Source: Pieris napi (lineage: Eukaryota > Arthropoda > Insecta > Lepidoptera > Pieridae). From it: 64,000 nucleotides of DNA. The stretch covers positions 10,001 through 74,000 of the forward strand of contig NC_062235.1 in the NCBI RefSeq assembly GCF_905475465.1, given 5' to 3'. How positions within the stretch are numbered: the first letter of the stretch is position 1; each line of letters opens with the position of its first letter. Under the pieces are notes generated by a model. The model was not told the DNA's origin, made no database searches, and saw only the letters and a program-made list of their open reading frames with translations. This document shows, one piece after another, positions 45,457-56,859 of the stretch. The position numbers were made by a program, and so were the translations under genes.

Positions 45457-46361
45457 ATGGGTTCGTCTCCGACGAAGCAATTGTTGACTGAAGATCTTTT
45501 GGAAGATTATACGTCGCTCACTTATTTGACTAAGGGTGAGATATATCAGTGAGTATTAATGGACGATGGCTGCGTCGAAAGTGTCGCTCCGGCGAGGTAC
45601 AAGTGACCGACTTCTTTTTCAGCCTCATGAAAAAATTTCATTCGATCGATCCGGAGAAGGTAAACGCCAACTTTTCGCACAGATTCAGCCGCCAGGAAAT
45701 TATTAACAAGTTTGAGGTTTTAAAAGTGAGTCGTTTTCTATATAATTATGGACCGGTGGGATGGTGGGACCGTTCCCCTCGCGCCTCATACGCTTTCCGA
45801 TTATTTCAGAACAACCCATTTCAAGATCGACTATTCCGGGTATTTTCTTCTGAAAATGACAACCGATTCTCCTTCGAAGATATCCTGGATCTCTGCTCCG
45901 CCATGAGCGCGGCCTGTCCGTCGCACGTTAAGGCCGCTTGGGCGTTTAGGATTTTCGGTAGACTTCTCTTTTTTTCTAATCGACTCGCTCTGTTAGTTCT
46001 CGTGCGTCGAAGCCTGGCGTGACTCAGACTCCGTGTGCTTGCAGATATCGACGAAGACAATCAAATAAACGCAACCGACATATGCCAGATTGTGGACCGA
46101 TTGACTCGATACTCCGATAATCGCAATGACAGTCTCGATCGCGATTCTAAAATGAAAATTGCTAACATTGTAAGTAGAAAGTGACGATCGCGGAAGGTAG
46201 AATAGATATTATTTGAAGAAGGTGACGCTCATCGTCGGTTTCCGTTTCAGATATTAGAAGAGATCAAGTTGGACTTCACCGGAGGCATCGGCCTTTCGGA
46301 GTTTGTTTTTATTTTGTCGAGAATACCTGAATTCTCCAGTTCCGTCTATTTTAGAATATGA
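45457..46361 (+). CDS. Calcium and integrin-binding (CIB) family EF-hand protein (192 aa, 5 exons)
   Basis: Calcium/magnesium-sensor of the CIB family; CIB2/3 relatives bind mechanotransduction channels or integrin tails. Exons 45457-45548, 45623-45725, 45810-45957, 46045-46169, 46251-46361; 579 nt, in phase. It starts MGSSPTK, compatible with N-myristoylation. Family landmarks: [50 protein letters not shown], and a C-terminus ending VYFRI. The third EF-hand loop [12 protein letters not shown] has the CIB-typical Asp at position 12. The fourth loop ([12 protein letters not shown]) has Lys at position 1 and Thr at position 5, so calcium coordination there is probably weakened. Length normal (about 190). 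It begins about 300 bp after the upstream gene stops. Confidence 0.93.
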
Positions 46362-46395
46362 GATAAAGTTTAAATGATACGCTCAGTTTTTCATT

Positions 46396-47199
46396 CTATC
46401 TCACGAACGCTTTGCAAGCGGCCTTATTGAAACGGCCGGCGAGAGTGCGGTCGGGGAGGGCAGGGATTCCGCCGGTGCGACCCGAGTCTTGCGGCAGAAC
46501 CGCGGGCTGCTTGTACTTCACGTGGAACATCGGGAACGACAGGTACACGCTGCAAACGGTGGGAAACGAAGTGAAATACGGCACCGGACATGTTAAAACC
46601 CGATTCGATATTATTGACGGCTTAAAAAGGTACTCACGGAGTCATTTCCGATGGACACTGGTACGAGTACTCGGGATCCTTGAAGTACAACAGTGGGTGA
46701 TGGGCTTTGGGATAACCTCGGTAATAGTCCCTATGACGTTGGCACGCCTGTTAATCGGAGATTCAATAATCAAACTAACTTTAGAGACATAATTACAGTG
46801 TGTAGTGTATATATTGTCAATTCTTGAGTTACATGCGAATACCTACTGCGAGTCGTTGTGAGTAGGTACATAACTTTTAAAGAGAAAAAAATCCGTAACA
46901 AGTTTAGCGTAACGAAGCGAAGTTTAGGAAGCTGCATCCTCAATTTGGTAATTTGTGTCCCTTTTTGCAACCTTTATAATTGATTGGCAGATATTTAAAT
47001 TGGTCTATGATTGTGAAAAGTTCCAATTTTATTTATTTTTCGAGGGGCTAGTCCACAAACAAGATATTTGATCTTAGCTACTATTATTTTTAACATTAGG
47101 TCATCATACCTCATAAAACGTTTCAATTTCATCTTGTCTTCCGTTATCGACAAAGTAAATATCCATTTTAAATAGACTTGATGTGTTCTTTTTAACCAC
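46396..47199 (-). CDS. Small protein, tandem paralogue A (partial, 5' end unresolved)
   Basis: Exons in order: 47110-47199, 46638-46747, 46396-46549. It shares exon phases and the motifs ACQ-x-H-R-(D/E)-YY-(R/K)-GYP, HHPL, YQCPSEM, LSFP, HVKYKQPA, LPDR and AGRFNK with the paralogue at 48353-49110. The last exon has identical length (154 nt) in both, and so does the middle exon (110 nt). Its first recognisable exon starts at an AG acceptor and lacks the N-terminal transmembrane segment of paralogue B, so either an upstream exon is missing from my model or translation begins at the internal ATG (near 47165), giving a soluble form. Family not recognised. Confidence 0.72.
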
Positions 47200-48352
47200 C
47201 TAAAATTTTCAAAAATTATTTTATCATCTAACAACGGAAGTCCGTTTGACTCGGACGTCAGTCCATCGTCAGCGCCTTCTTTAGTTTAGTTATTCGAAGG
47301 CCGCACAGATATAACCTGCCTGTTGTCATTACTAATAGTCAAATAGCATTCTAAAGAATACCTACCTATATTAAATATGTGATATTTAAAATTATGAATT
47401 GTACCCTGTGATTTCACGTGTCCCTCTTAAAGGCGCGCGCTGCCATTATTATTAATGTAGCGATTAAACCTTATCGACTATTTATTTTACTGTTAATTTC
47501 GTTTCGTAAATTAAATAATGTGTAGACAAAAAGAAATGATGCAAAGGGCCCATGTATATTTTTAAGAGTGGGTTCTTTGACAAGATTTTAAACACCATTT
47601 CAGATTATTCATTAGTGACTATGGAACTTATACAATTATATATTATTTAATCCTGATAAGTATTGGCGAAACATTTATAATTTCTAGAACCCGCCAAAGC
47701 ACTTCTCTGGTGCGACGCCATATTGCATAGGCCATAGGCCATTGTTTGTTTGTTTTGTCGTATGGCACTACTACTTAGTATGACAGTACACAAAAGGCAA
47801 GGTTTTTACGTGTTAATTATTATTCATGAAATACACAAATATAATTTTTCCATAAAAAATAGCCTATGATGAAATTAAACTCAAGATAATATTAGCATTA
47901 GACAGCCGACGACATAATATTTACTGGCATGGTACGTCATCTTGGATTCGACTAATCTGTGACTGGTTTGTGTCACGTGACTCACGACTGACATTATTGA
48001 AATGCATATTTTTCGTAGATAGAGTATAGTTCATAGTCCGTCTACGATATTTTTAAGTATCGATTTTTTATAAATTCATGCTTACAAGGTTATTTTTCTC
48101 CATTACATCTTTTTACAGCTATGTTTTATACGGAGATCTCTTAATAACACTAAATGAGAAAATATTAATGAAAGACATGATCAAATTGGTAAAAACAATA
48201 ACTTTTGTGTAATTCTTGCTCTCGACAGCCGTAAATTTCGTATGTTCTAAAATAACTGCACCAGCTACGGGTACTATCAACGTCAAACAGTATAATAATA
48301 TGTAGGTACAATCTGTTTTTGGTTTATATTTTTCAAAAATAAAATAAATCAA
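47200..48352. other. Spacer between the two paralogues
   Basis: AT-rich. A 77-codon minus frame at 48119-48352 encodes two hydrophobic stretches but has no partner exons, so it is not called. The missing first exon of paralogue A may lie here. Confidence 0.4.
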
Positions 48353-49110
48353 TTATCTAACAAAAGCCTTACAGGGGGATTTATTAAAACGACCGGCGAC
48401 AGAACGATCGGGAAGTTGCGGAAAACCAGAAGTCCTTCCAGTTGTTGGTGGTAAAATAGCAGGTTGTTTGTACTTTACATGATAAGCCGGAAAACTCAGA
48501 TAAGACCTGTCAATAAGAATAAAATTGCATTTTAGGTAGTGACTCTTTGTTCGCAAGACGTTTCAATAAGATAGATTAACGGCTATATATACATCTTTTA
48601 GTATAAAATAGTTGTATCATTATAAAGTAAACTTACTCCGACATTTCAGAGGGACATTGGAATGCGTATTGTGGCTCTCTGAAGTACGTTAATGGATGAT
48701 GACTTCTAGGATAACCCTTGTAGTACTCTCGATGCATTTGGCAAGCCTGAATGTAAAAACCCTATACATTGAAGACGTTAAATAATAAGCAAAGGGCGAA
48801 AAACCCATGATCTCAGATCTGCTAATATTTTTTTATAAGGCTTTTTTTAAATAAGTACACTTGTAAAAATCGGTTTATTTTAGTAAAAGTAAACTATCTC
48901 TAATAACTACACTTGTTTATATATTCTCACATGAAAAAACTTTTCAATTTCCTCTTGCCTTAAAACGTCCATAAATGCAATATATTTGACCATTTTGTAG
49001 GGTTTGTAAATAACGTTACTAAAAAGTTTAATAATTAGCCATCCGCTTAAAATAGTCGTGAACAAGAAAGCTATGCCATCATTTTTATTAATTTCGATTT
49101 TTGAATGCAT
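48353..49110 (-). CDS. Small single-TM protein, tandem paralogue B (147 aa, 3 exons)
   Basis: Exons in order: 48931-49110, 48637-48746, 48353-48506; 444 nt, in phase. Residues ~12-33 form a transmembrane helix (GIAFLFTTILSGWLIIKLF). An acidic helix (RQEEIEKFFH) follows, then the conserved CQMHREYYKGYP block, a Cys (CPSEM), and a Pro-rich tail ending CKAFVR. Two conserved Cys plus the final Cys could matter for redox or metal binding. Tail-to-head tandem with the copy at 46396-47199, so a local duplication. I do not know the family; small size and a single N-terminal helix would fit a mitochondrial or ER accessory protein, which is speculative. Confidence 0.78.
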
Positions 49111-50112
49111 TTATTATAGAGCAGGGCTGCCAGTCGCGTCAGTTATATATTATGAGTTTCGTGTACTGGTTCTATACCGCCCTCTATTGAAAATTATACA
49201 AAATCAAATCTCATACACCCCAAAGAAAAATCAATAAAATGATATATTATCAATAGAATGAAATTAATCTGTAGAAAATAAAAGAAAAAAGAAGCAATTA
49301 AATGTTTTTTTAAGTTTTGATTTATATTGAAGACAATATTTTTTAACATAAGAATTTAAAAAAAAAAGGTTGCGTGTACTTATTTATGTACGCGCGTAAG
49401 AAGTTAAATACTTCTTTGGCATTATTAAAAATAGTTTTTGATTGCATGCAAATAATTAATTCCAATTAAATAATCAAAGGTTGGAAAAGAAGTCATTATA
49501 GTCAATAAAGTTCAGTTTACATTTGAAAAATTAATAAATAAATATTTATTATTATTCTCTTACATTAAGTGTAACATAAATTCTATTATTATTCGAATGT
49601 TGTTAATTTTGTGTCACGGTGCGCGCGCATCGTAAAATTTCACTCTCATCAATTTTTCATAACGCGCCTAAAGAAGTATAACTTCAAAAAAAATATAATA
49701 TTTCATATACGAGGATTCAAGGATAACTTTGATATGTACACTAGCGGTTTTTATTAACAATAAATCAATGGAACTATAGGTCTACCAGGATCTGATGGCA
49801 AAAAGGGAAAAAAGAAATTGGCGCTAGCAATACTGGTGAAATAGGAGCACGCACTTACATTCTCGTGGGAACAACACGCAAACACATAGTCGAAATAATT
49901 AACATCACCGCATACACGAATTCAAGTACGACCAGTCACCACAAGTAGCACCCGTCCAAATACTGCATATCCATAAAAAAGTCCTCTTTGGAAGAGGAAG
50001 AAGAGTTAGACGCAGTATTTATGATAAACCTCACCTCCTGCATCTCAATTAATCGATCTTGTTCTATGAACTTATTTTTTTTTTTAAACTTATTTTCAAT
50101 TTTTATTATTTA
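49111..50112. other. AT-rich intergenic stretch
   Basis: No supportable gene or clear repeat. Confidence 0.5.
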
Positions 50113-51915
50113 TTAACAAGATTTTCGCCACTCATGAATCCCTATTTGAGAGAAAGCTTCTTCTGTTAAAGATTTTATATCACTTGCAGGTCTATTGACG
50201 TTTTTACCCGCAACTTTTTGTTTCATTATTCCCCAGATTAATTCTATGGGGCTTAACGTACAATGATATGGTGGGAGCGCAAATTCGGCCCCACATGGAG
50301 TACTGTTCTCACCTCTGGGTGGGGGCTCCCCAGTTCCAGCTACTTCCACTTGACCGTATTCAACGAAGAGCGGTTGGAATCGTCGACGACGAATTCCTCT
50401 CCGAGCGGCTTGATCCTTTGGCGTTGCGTAGAGATGTGGGGTCACTCTGCATCTTCTACTGCATTCACCATGGAGAGTGTTCAGAGGAGTTGTTCGTCAT
50501 CGGACGTCGAGGCAGAATACGAAATTCTACCCGTATCACCTCGACTTCCACCGTTCCACAACTTAACCTTTTTAAAGGCAGTTTTTGCCGCGCACCACCT
50601 CTTTGTGGAATCCGCTGCCCACTGAAGTAGTTCCGTACCAATTCGACTTAGGGTCCTTCAAGAAAAGAGCGTACCAATTCTTAAAAGGCCGGCAAAACAC
50701 TCGCGAGCCCTCTGGCATTGAGAGTGTCCATGGGCGGCGGTATCACTTAACATCAGGTGAGCCTCCTGCCCATTCTATAAAAAAAGACATGATTTTTCAC
50801 TGCTTCCAGTAATTGACATTTACGCCAATTATCGTCGTAAGGGATATTGTTTGATTGAAACCATTCTTTTATAATAGCAATACGGTTGGCTTGTGAAGGC
50901 GGTTTGTTTAGTTGTACAGAATGGTACTTGGCGTTGTCCAAGACAATTAGAGAAGGTTTTGTAAGGTTGGTGATCAATTTCTCCGTAACTCATTTTGTAA
51001 AGTTATCTTTATTCATATCATGATAGTAGACAGCAGATGTACTCTTCGACCTATACACCAAACAACAGTTTGGTTCAAAACCATTTTCTCCACCAGCATG
51101 TACAATGATCCATCTAGGCCCTGCCGAAATACTTTTTGATAGACCTGCAATATCTTTATTTTGCCAGCATATTTTGTTCATTGAACATGAACCGTGTATG
51201 TAGGTTTCATCTAAATAAACCACATCTAGCTTATCATCGGCTTCTCGATTCTTTTGCATACGCTCCAAATACTTGGATCTGTGTATCTTTATGTCATGTC
51301 GCTCCATTAAAATAGTCCTTTTTGATTGCACTTCAGGAATTCAAATCCGATGTTTTTAAAAATAAGAATGAAGACAAAATAAGATTGTTATTTTTAGATT
51401 ACTATGATTTTAGATTATATTCAAACTGAAAGAAAATGAAATTCATTTTTGTTACCTTAACGATTCTCTTCCTCCATTGAAACTGATTTCCTCCCGAAGA
51501 ATTTCTAGCAATTTCATGACAAGGGGTATTTCTTTTCGTACAGTGTAAAACTCATTTTTATTCTAAATCAAAACGATCCAAGTTAATTTTTTTTCCACAT
51601 TTCCTCTTTTTACTGGGCGTACTAAATAGGTACGCCTCTGTTAGATCTGCCTTTGGCAACAATTCGTCTGATAGTAGTATTAGAAACCCCTGAAATTAAC
51701 CAAAGTTTAGTATACATAATATAATACACACGAAAAATGCAATAAACCAAAGTATCAAGACGTGTCATTCCTACTAACCTGTCAACGCTTGCACATTGGT
51801 TCAATATCGATGATTGGATATGTTCTGGACCTTGTTCATCAAGTATTCTTTGATAAACATTGAAAACAATGTTTCTTGCTAACGATCGAAGAGGTTTCTT
51901 CGATATTTTCACCAC
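50113..51915 (-). pseudogene. Broken intron-containing IS630/Tc1-type transposase
   Basis: DDE transposase remnant. The N-terminal block starts at 51915 (KISKKPLRSLARNIVFNVYQ) and is split by a probable intron inside the helix-turn-helix (SVDR | VSNTTIRRIVAKG, 51690-51785). A middle block to about 51464 (EFYTVRKEIPLVMKLLEIL) is followed by a second apparent intron. The catalytic core then begins with VVYLDETYIH (first Asp), and LIVLDNAKYHS carries the second Asp. The C-terminus YHCTLSPIELIWG carries the Glu. The gene is dead: a TGA interrupts the frame at 50990-50992 (probably a former Trp), and a LINE fragment (50275-50787) separates the second Asp from the Glu, with sequence lost at the junction. 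Confidence 0.85.
50275..50787 (+). mobile_element. 5'-truncated LINE inserted into the transposase
   Basis: Encodes the C-terminal reverse transcriptase segment (QIRPHMEYCSHLWVGAP; LDRIQRRAVGIVDDE; LALRRDVGSLC) and the 3' tail (FLKGRQNTREPSGIESVHG), broken by at least one frameshift, then a short A-rich end. The same family left fragments at 21921, 23200-23740 and 39012. Probably a CR1/Jockey-like clade; clade not certain. Confidence 0.85.
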
Positions 51916-51991
51916 TTTTTAAAGGAAATTTGATGCCAAACCAAAAACAATTCCTCGAAATTTCAGTTGACAGCTGACATTTTTTTCCGTT

Positions 51992-52023
51992 CCGTTAGAA
52001 GAGATATCGCACTCTTCTAACGG
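51992..52023. repeat. 12-bp perfect inverted repeat
   Basis: CCGTTAGAAGAG (51992-52003) and CTCTTCTAACGG (52012-52023) with an 8-bp spacer, about 80 bp upstream of the transposase start. Possibly a transposon end or operator-like palindrome. Confidence 0.6.
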
Positions 52024-53691
52024 GACGGATTAAAAGAAACGCAGCACAAACCACCTCAACGTCCGCCATTTTAATTGCAAGTGTGGATGGGATGGAGCAC
52101 AGGCATTCACATCGAGCGAAAATTAAATGTCAGTCGCCACCTTAATACAACCCCTCGCAATATCGACACGGTGGTTTTCTTTTTGCACAGACTCTATAAT
52201 CATATTATGCGTTAAAAACTATATAATTTTTAATTTTAGACATATTATCATGTAGTTAAAAGGAAAAGCAAAAATTAAGATGCGAAAACCAATTGTATCG
52301 TATTGCCTTCGATCATAACGTCTAAAAGATTTCAACGCTCGTTTTAGTTGTCATAATATCACTGCTAACCAGCATCTGACCCAATCTTGTTATCATTAAG
52401 TTGACCTTCTTTAGTCATAGTACGAAACAAAACAGAAAGATAGTCCAACTATGTAAAAAGTACATACTTTATACATAATTTTGGTTTTTTGTATAACAAA
52501 ATTATAAGTAACCCATAAAAGTCCCCTTAAATAAATGTACCCTCGAAAACCCTCCCAGGACAAACTGATCCCCCTAAATTTGAGGGAAAAACGCCAATGC
52601 TGGCATCACTTGACTCACGACTGTCAGCTGTTTTCGGATGTCAGTCACATTTCACACTCAACAGTATTCCAATTTCCAATCCAATACTCAATTTGTAAAA
52701 CTATCGCTGTCGACTGTCACTCTGAGTCAACATCATTTGTCGTGGAATGCAAATCTAAATTCTAAACAAGTTAATCCATTTTTCTATTAGCAAATAAAGA
52801 TACTTTCACTAGCAAATTTTTATCTCTTTTAAAAAGCATCGAATTTCTTTAATAATTCTGTACCAAGTTTTGTGATACGTTCATAAAATAAAATGTATTT
52901 CAATTAGTTCATAGCGCTGTTATTTTGGGTGTACTATTTTTGTCTGCTCTACATATTACATACGGTGCAAATGCATTTAATTAAGTTTCTTGGATAAGCA
53001 TGAGATTAGCGCTGGTAAGTTACGAAGTCGTTCGTATTGATTATCAACGACAAATGATAGCAATCTCTAAACATTAAACAATGACTTCAGACATATTCCA
53101 ATGTGCCATACCTGTATGCCAGCCAGCATTGGAGGTGGCTACATTAATCGTGATAAAAATTAACGTTTAGATATAGCGGAAACAGTCATTGGAATAACAT
53201 TTAAATAGGTTATATTATTTATTCACTAAGATTATAAAAAATTACTAGTGGTACAGTGATCAGTTTCACGATGATTTGTTTTCTCTAAAAGATAAGTAAG
53301 TGGTTAGCCTTCTGGGCCTGAAACACGCAGGCAAGCCAGTCACTATGTTTAAATTCAGCAAGTGTTAAATGCATAGTTGAAGTTAATGTAATGAGTCACA
53401 GAATATTACACTTTGATAAGCATCATTAGGTCTGCTATAATAATAGTATTGTTTTTCTTATCAGTATTGTTTAGATATCGCTTGTCTTTTACCACCTTTA
53501 TAAAATTTAAAAGAATTAAAATAATTTGTAGGTATTTAATTTCTGAAAAGTTTGTAATATGATCAATTTCTAAAATACTTATTTTTGTTACTTTAGTTAT
53601 TTATGTATAGATAACATTAAAAGGTATCCTAGCAACACATTTCAAGTAATAATTTAACATAATTTCAGGTTGCTACCCTCAGGGCATTGTA
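52024..53691. other. Intergenic region and 5' flank of the tamo-like gene
   Basis: No supportable coding region. The tamo-like first coding exon is preceded by TTTCAG at 53664-53669, so a noncoding first exon and the promoter should lie here; I cannot place them. Confidence 0.45.
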
Positions 53692-56600
53692 ATGGTGATA
53701 ATGTCGTGTATGGGTGATGTGGCTTTACATGATCGTGTGCCAGCCCTATGGCAGCGAATTGAAGATGCACATTATAGTTACCTAGAAATAGACGATAGTC
53801 CTGAAAAGCTGCAGCAAAAGAAAAAATTACAAGGTAAATATTTATCAGTACAAAGTTGTTTGTTGTAGATTAGTAATAGCAATCATGTGTCTACTCAATC
53901 GGGCAATGGCTTGTCTTCCATGTGTCACCAACAAAGAGAAGTTTATGTAATATTGTCTTTGTTAAACATTGGGATAGTTTTACAATTTTAAATGAACATC
54001 TGTAATTTACTTTTATTTAGCTCTAATTAATTTCAACATTCAAATTTCATTGATCAAAAGATTCATGTGATCTCTTTAAGTAGACCTAACACGGCCTGGG
54101 TAGGTTAGAATGTTTAGCTACTTCCTTAACCTTAATTCATTTCAATGCAAATGTGTCGCTCTAAGATCTCGTCTGTGCTAATGGCGCTAACCAGACAAAC
54201 AGGTTTACCCTACAGTGGATAAAAGGAGACAGTGGATATCTCGGCAATGATGCTGCCGACGAACTTGCGAAGATAACTCATTCCTTCCCTTGCCCTTCTC
54301 GTAAGTGCGAACCTAGATTCGCCAAAGTTCACAGAACATCAAAATTACTAAGCGATTTCTAAGAATCAATCACTTTGTCCTTGGCGCGACAGACCGTCCA
54401 CTGCGCTGAGGCTGTTTCACCGCAGAGGCATCAGTCACCCACGCAGTCCTGGAATGCGCGGCCGTGGAGAGTTTAACGAGTTTTCAACATTTGTTGCACT
54501 TTAAATCTGCGTTATTTGCCTCTCAATTTATTATTATTACAGTCAATAAATATTTTAGGTTACATCACGGAATACCTGTCGCTAGTTCCAAATGAGTATA
54601 AATTTGGACTGCAAGAGACGAGCAAAGTGTTTCAAAGGACGGTCAACGAGTTACCTGACTATAGTGCGTACAGAGCCGGCATCGGTTGGGCGGCGATGGC
54701 TCGATACGCGGCTAATCTATTGGCCCAGCCCTGGAGGAAGGAGTATAAGGTCGTCAGGGTGAGTCCACATTATGAAATCACAAAATTGAAACGTGACTTA
54801 AAAAAAATATATATGAAAGCATTCTTTCGAAATCGTCAGTTAAAGTAATTTTCAGTTATATTGCGGGTTCTACAAGCACGAGGTCGAGGCCAACCTCGTG
54901 GGCGGCGAGAGCTTGCTGCGAGCGATGGGGTACCGGGCCCTCGGCGGAGGCCGCCTGGCTTTGGACGGGCCCGTGTGCCCCGACATGGCCGCGGCCGTCT
55001 CCCGGGACGCGCTCATCGCCCAGTGCGAGAGTCAGGTCGGTGCTTCGAACGCATTTGTTATAACGAAAAACTCTATAACTTACATAGGAGTTAAAATTAT
55101 TTGGTTTAACACAAAACCCATACATTAATTCTTCCCTGCCTATAACGAAGACCCTCTATAGCGAATAAAAATGCTCGATCCCTTGAAATTCGTTATAAAG
55201 AGTTTCCACTGTATATAGTACGATGATTTGTGCAAATAAGCACTCAAAACTCTAAACCACTAGTAAATTTATTTTAAAATAAAATAAAAATAAAATAAAT
55301 TAATGTGGTTCGTCGCCTTCCAGATAATGGCGTCGATCTGGGAAGGCGTCTGGAGCGGCGGCGGCCGCGTGTCGTGGGCCGCGGTGGCCGCCGAGAGGCT
55401 CGCGCCTTCCCGATGCCTGTTCGGCGACGAGAACGTCTACTCCAACATGCCCGCGCCCTCCGCGCCTCGCCGCCGCCCGCCCTGCCGCTGCCCCGACGTG
55501 GCGCCCTTCGTTTATTCACCCTGCGAGATGCCCGCGGTGCCCTACGCGGGGCCCCACTACTTGCCCCTACGGCCGTCCTACGCGGTTCCCCCGCCCGTCT
55601 ACGCCCCCGCGAATCCTGCCCCGAGCGACGCCGTCGACGGGTCGATTCCCCGACGCCCGTGCCCGGTCGTCCCGACGGCGCGGTTGATCGAATACGACTC
55701 GGAGAGAGACGAAAGGCGGAATCGCAGAGTCGACGGCCCGTCGAGGTCGGACTCGCGGCCGGCGCTGAAGGCCAGAGAAGACGGCACGGGGACGTACGAG
55801 AGCTGGGATTACGTGTTCAGGAACTTGTCGAGCAAGGACAGAGACGGAGACGGCGGGAGCGGCTTCTCGCAGTCGTCGGACAGAGACTCGCGGACGCTCG
55901 ACAGGCTCGAGAGGGACGAGCGGAGGAAGTATCGGCCCACGACGATGGACTTGGAGGACGGCCTTCGAGCCTTGCACCTCGACAGATCGCACGACGAAGA
56001 AGCGTCCCGCACCGCCAAAGTCAACGAGAGTCTGATGAGGCTAAAGCGGGAGCAAGAGTCGAAGCGAGTCAAGAGGAGACCTGAAGAGAGGACACAGGAA
56101 GAGAGGAGACCGGAAGTGAGGAAACCGGAAGAGAGGAGACCGAAGAGGACGGAATCTATGGGAAATCCGAGCGCCGACGGGCTCGTCACGCCGAAAGTGG
56201 CTCCGGATAAAGTGAAGTTGCTGAGCAAGAGAGAGATAAAAGATAGGAAGGAAGCGATGAAGCTGACGGTCAACGGTCAGCTGTCCAACGCCGAGGTAAA
56301 GAAGCTCAAGAGACCGGTCAAGGCGGCGGCGGCCGAAGTGGAGAAGACCAGGAAACCCTCGGAGAACGGAGTGCACGAGGCTTACGGGCCGACGAGCGTT
56401 GCGAGTGAGTAGCTTTAGCCTCAGCGATTAACCCGACCACACGACAACAGCCGACGACATTTACGTCGACTCCCTTTTAGCGAAACCAGTTTCATCCGTC
56501 TCTTTTCTACATAAAGATCGTTTGACGGAAAGAGACTTACTTACTAAGTCGCGAGCATTAGCAGTATTGATACGATGTGTTTTTCAGGCTCCGGCCAGCC

Positions 56601-56859
56601 CTCGGGCCTCGAGGCGCAGCTCGCGGTGTCGTCGGAGGACGGTCGAGCCGAGAGATGGCAGTGCGGCACGTGCACTTACCTGAACGCGAGCGGCCTGCAG
56701 GCCTGCGACATGTGCGGCAAGTCCAAGAGGGGGCCCCGGATCCAGCCCTTGACCTCCGGAGGCCGAGAGTGTCCCGCGTGCACTCTGGTCAACGAACGGG
56801 ACGCCGAGCTGTGCGACGCGTGCGGGACCGGCTTGGATCGTTGCCCCACTTATATTTAA
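53692..56859 (+). CDS. tamo: Tamozhennic/SPATA2-like PUB-domain and zinc-finger protein (624 aa, 5 exons)
   Basis: Adaptor-type protein. SPATA2 relatives bridge LUBAC/HOIP to CYLD, and Drosophila tamo affects nuclear entry of Dorsal, so an innate immune signalling role is plausible. Exons 53692-53833, 54559-54758, 54856-55035, 55324-56404, 56588-56859; 1875 nt, in phase. Residues ~1-200 form the PUB-containing N-terminus (RVPALWQRIEDAHYSYLEID; YRAGIGWAAMARYAANLL; LYCGFYKHEVEANL; RAMGYRALGGGRLALDGP). A long Pro/Arg/Ser-rich disordered middle follows. The C-terminus has two RanBP2-type zinc fingers (W-x-C-x2-C-x10-C-x2-C and C-x2-C-x10-C-x2-C). Exons 3-5 are strongly GC-rich against AT-rich introns. 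Intron 1 carries an RNase H relic. Confidence 0.85.
54160..54480 (+). mobile_element. Degenerate LINE RNase H/C-terminal relic in tamo intron 1
   Basis: The translation contains LQWIKGDSGYLGNDAADELA-like RNase H sequence, across a frame disturbance, and a downstream ECAAVE-like C-terminal end typical of I/Jockey/R1-type ORF2. It is a different family from the telomeric elements. Confidence 0.6.

Noticed and set aside
48119..48352. 77-codon minus frame with two hydrophobic stretches
   Set aside because: Abuts the 3' end of paralogue B without its own splice sites or promoter; AT-rich DNA readily gives hydrophobic frames.
55305..56084. 259-codon second plus frame over tamo exon 4
   Set aside because: Arg-rich frame-shifted shadow of a GC-rich exon; the other frame joins both neighbouring exons in phase and leads to zinc fingers.
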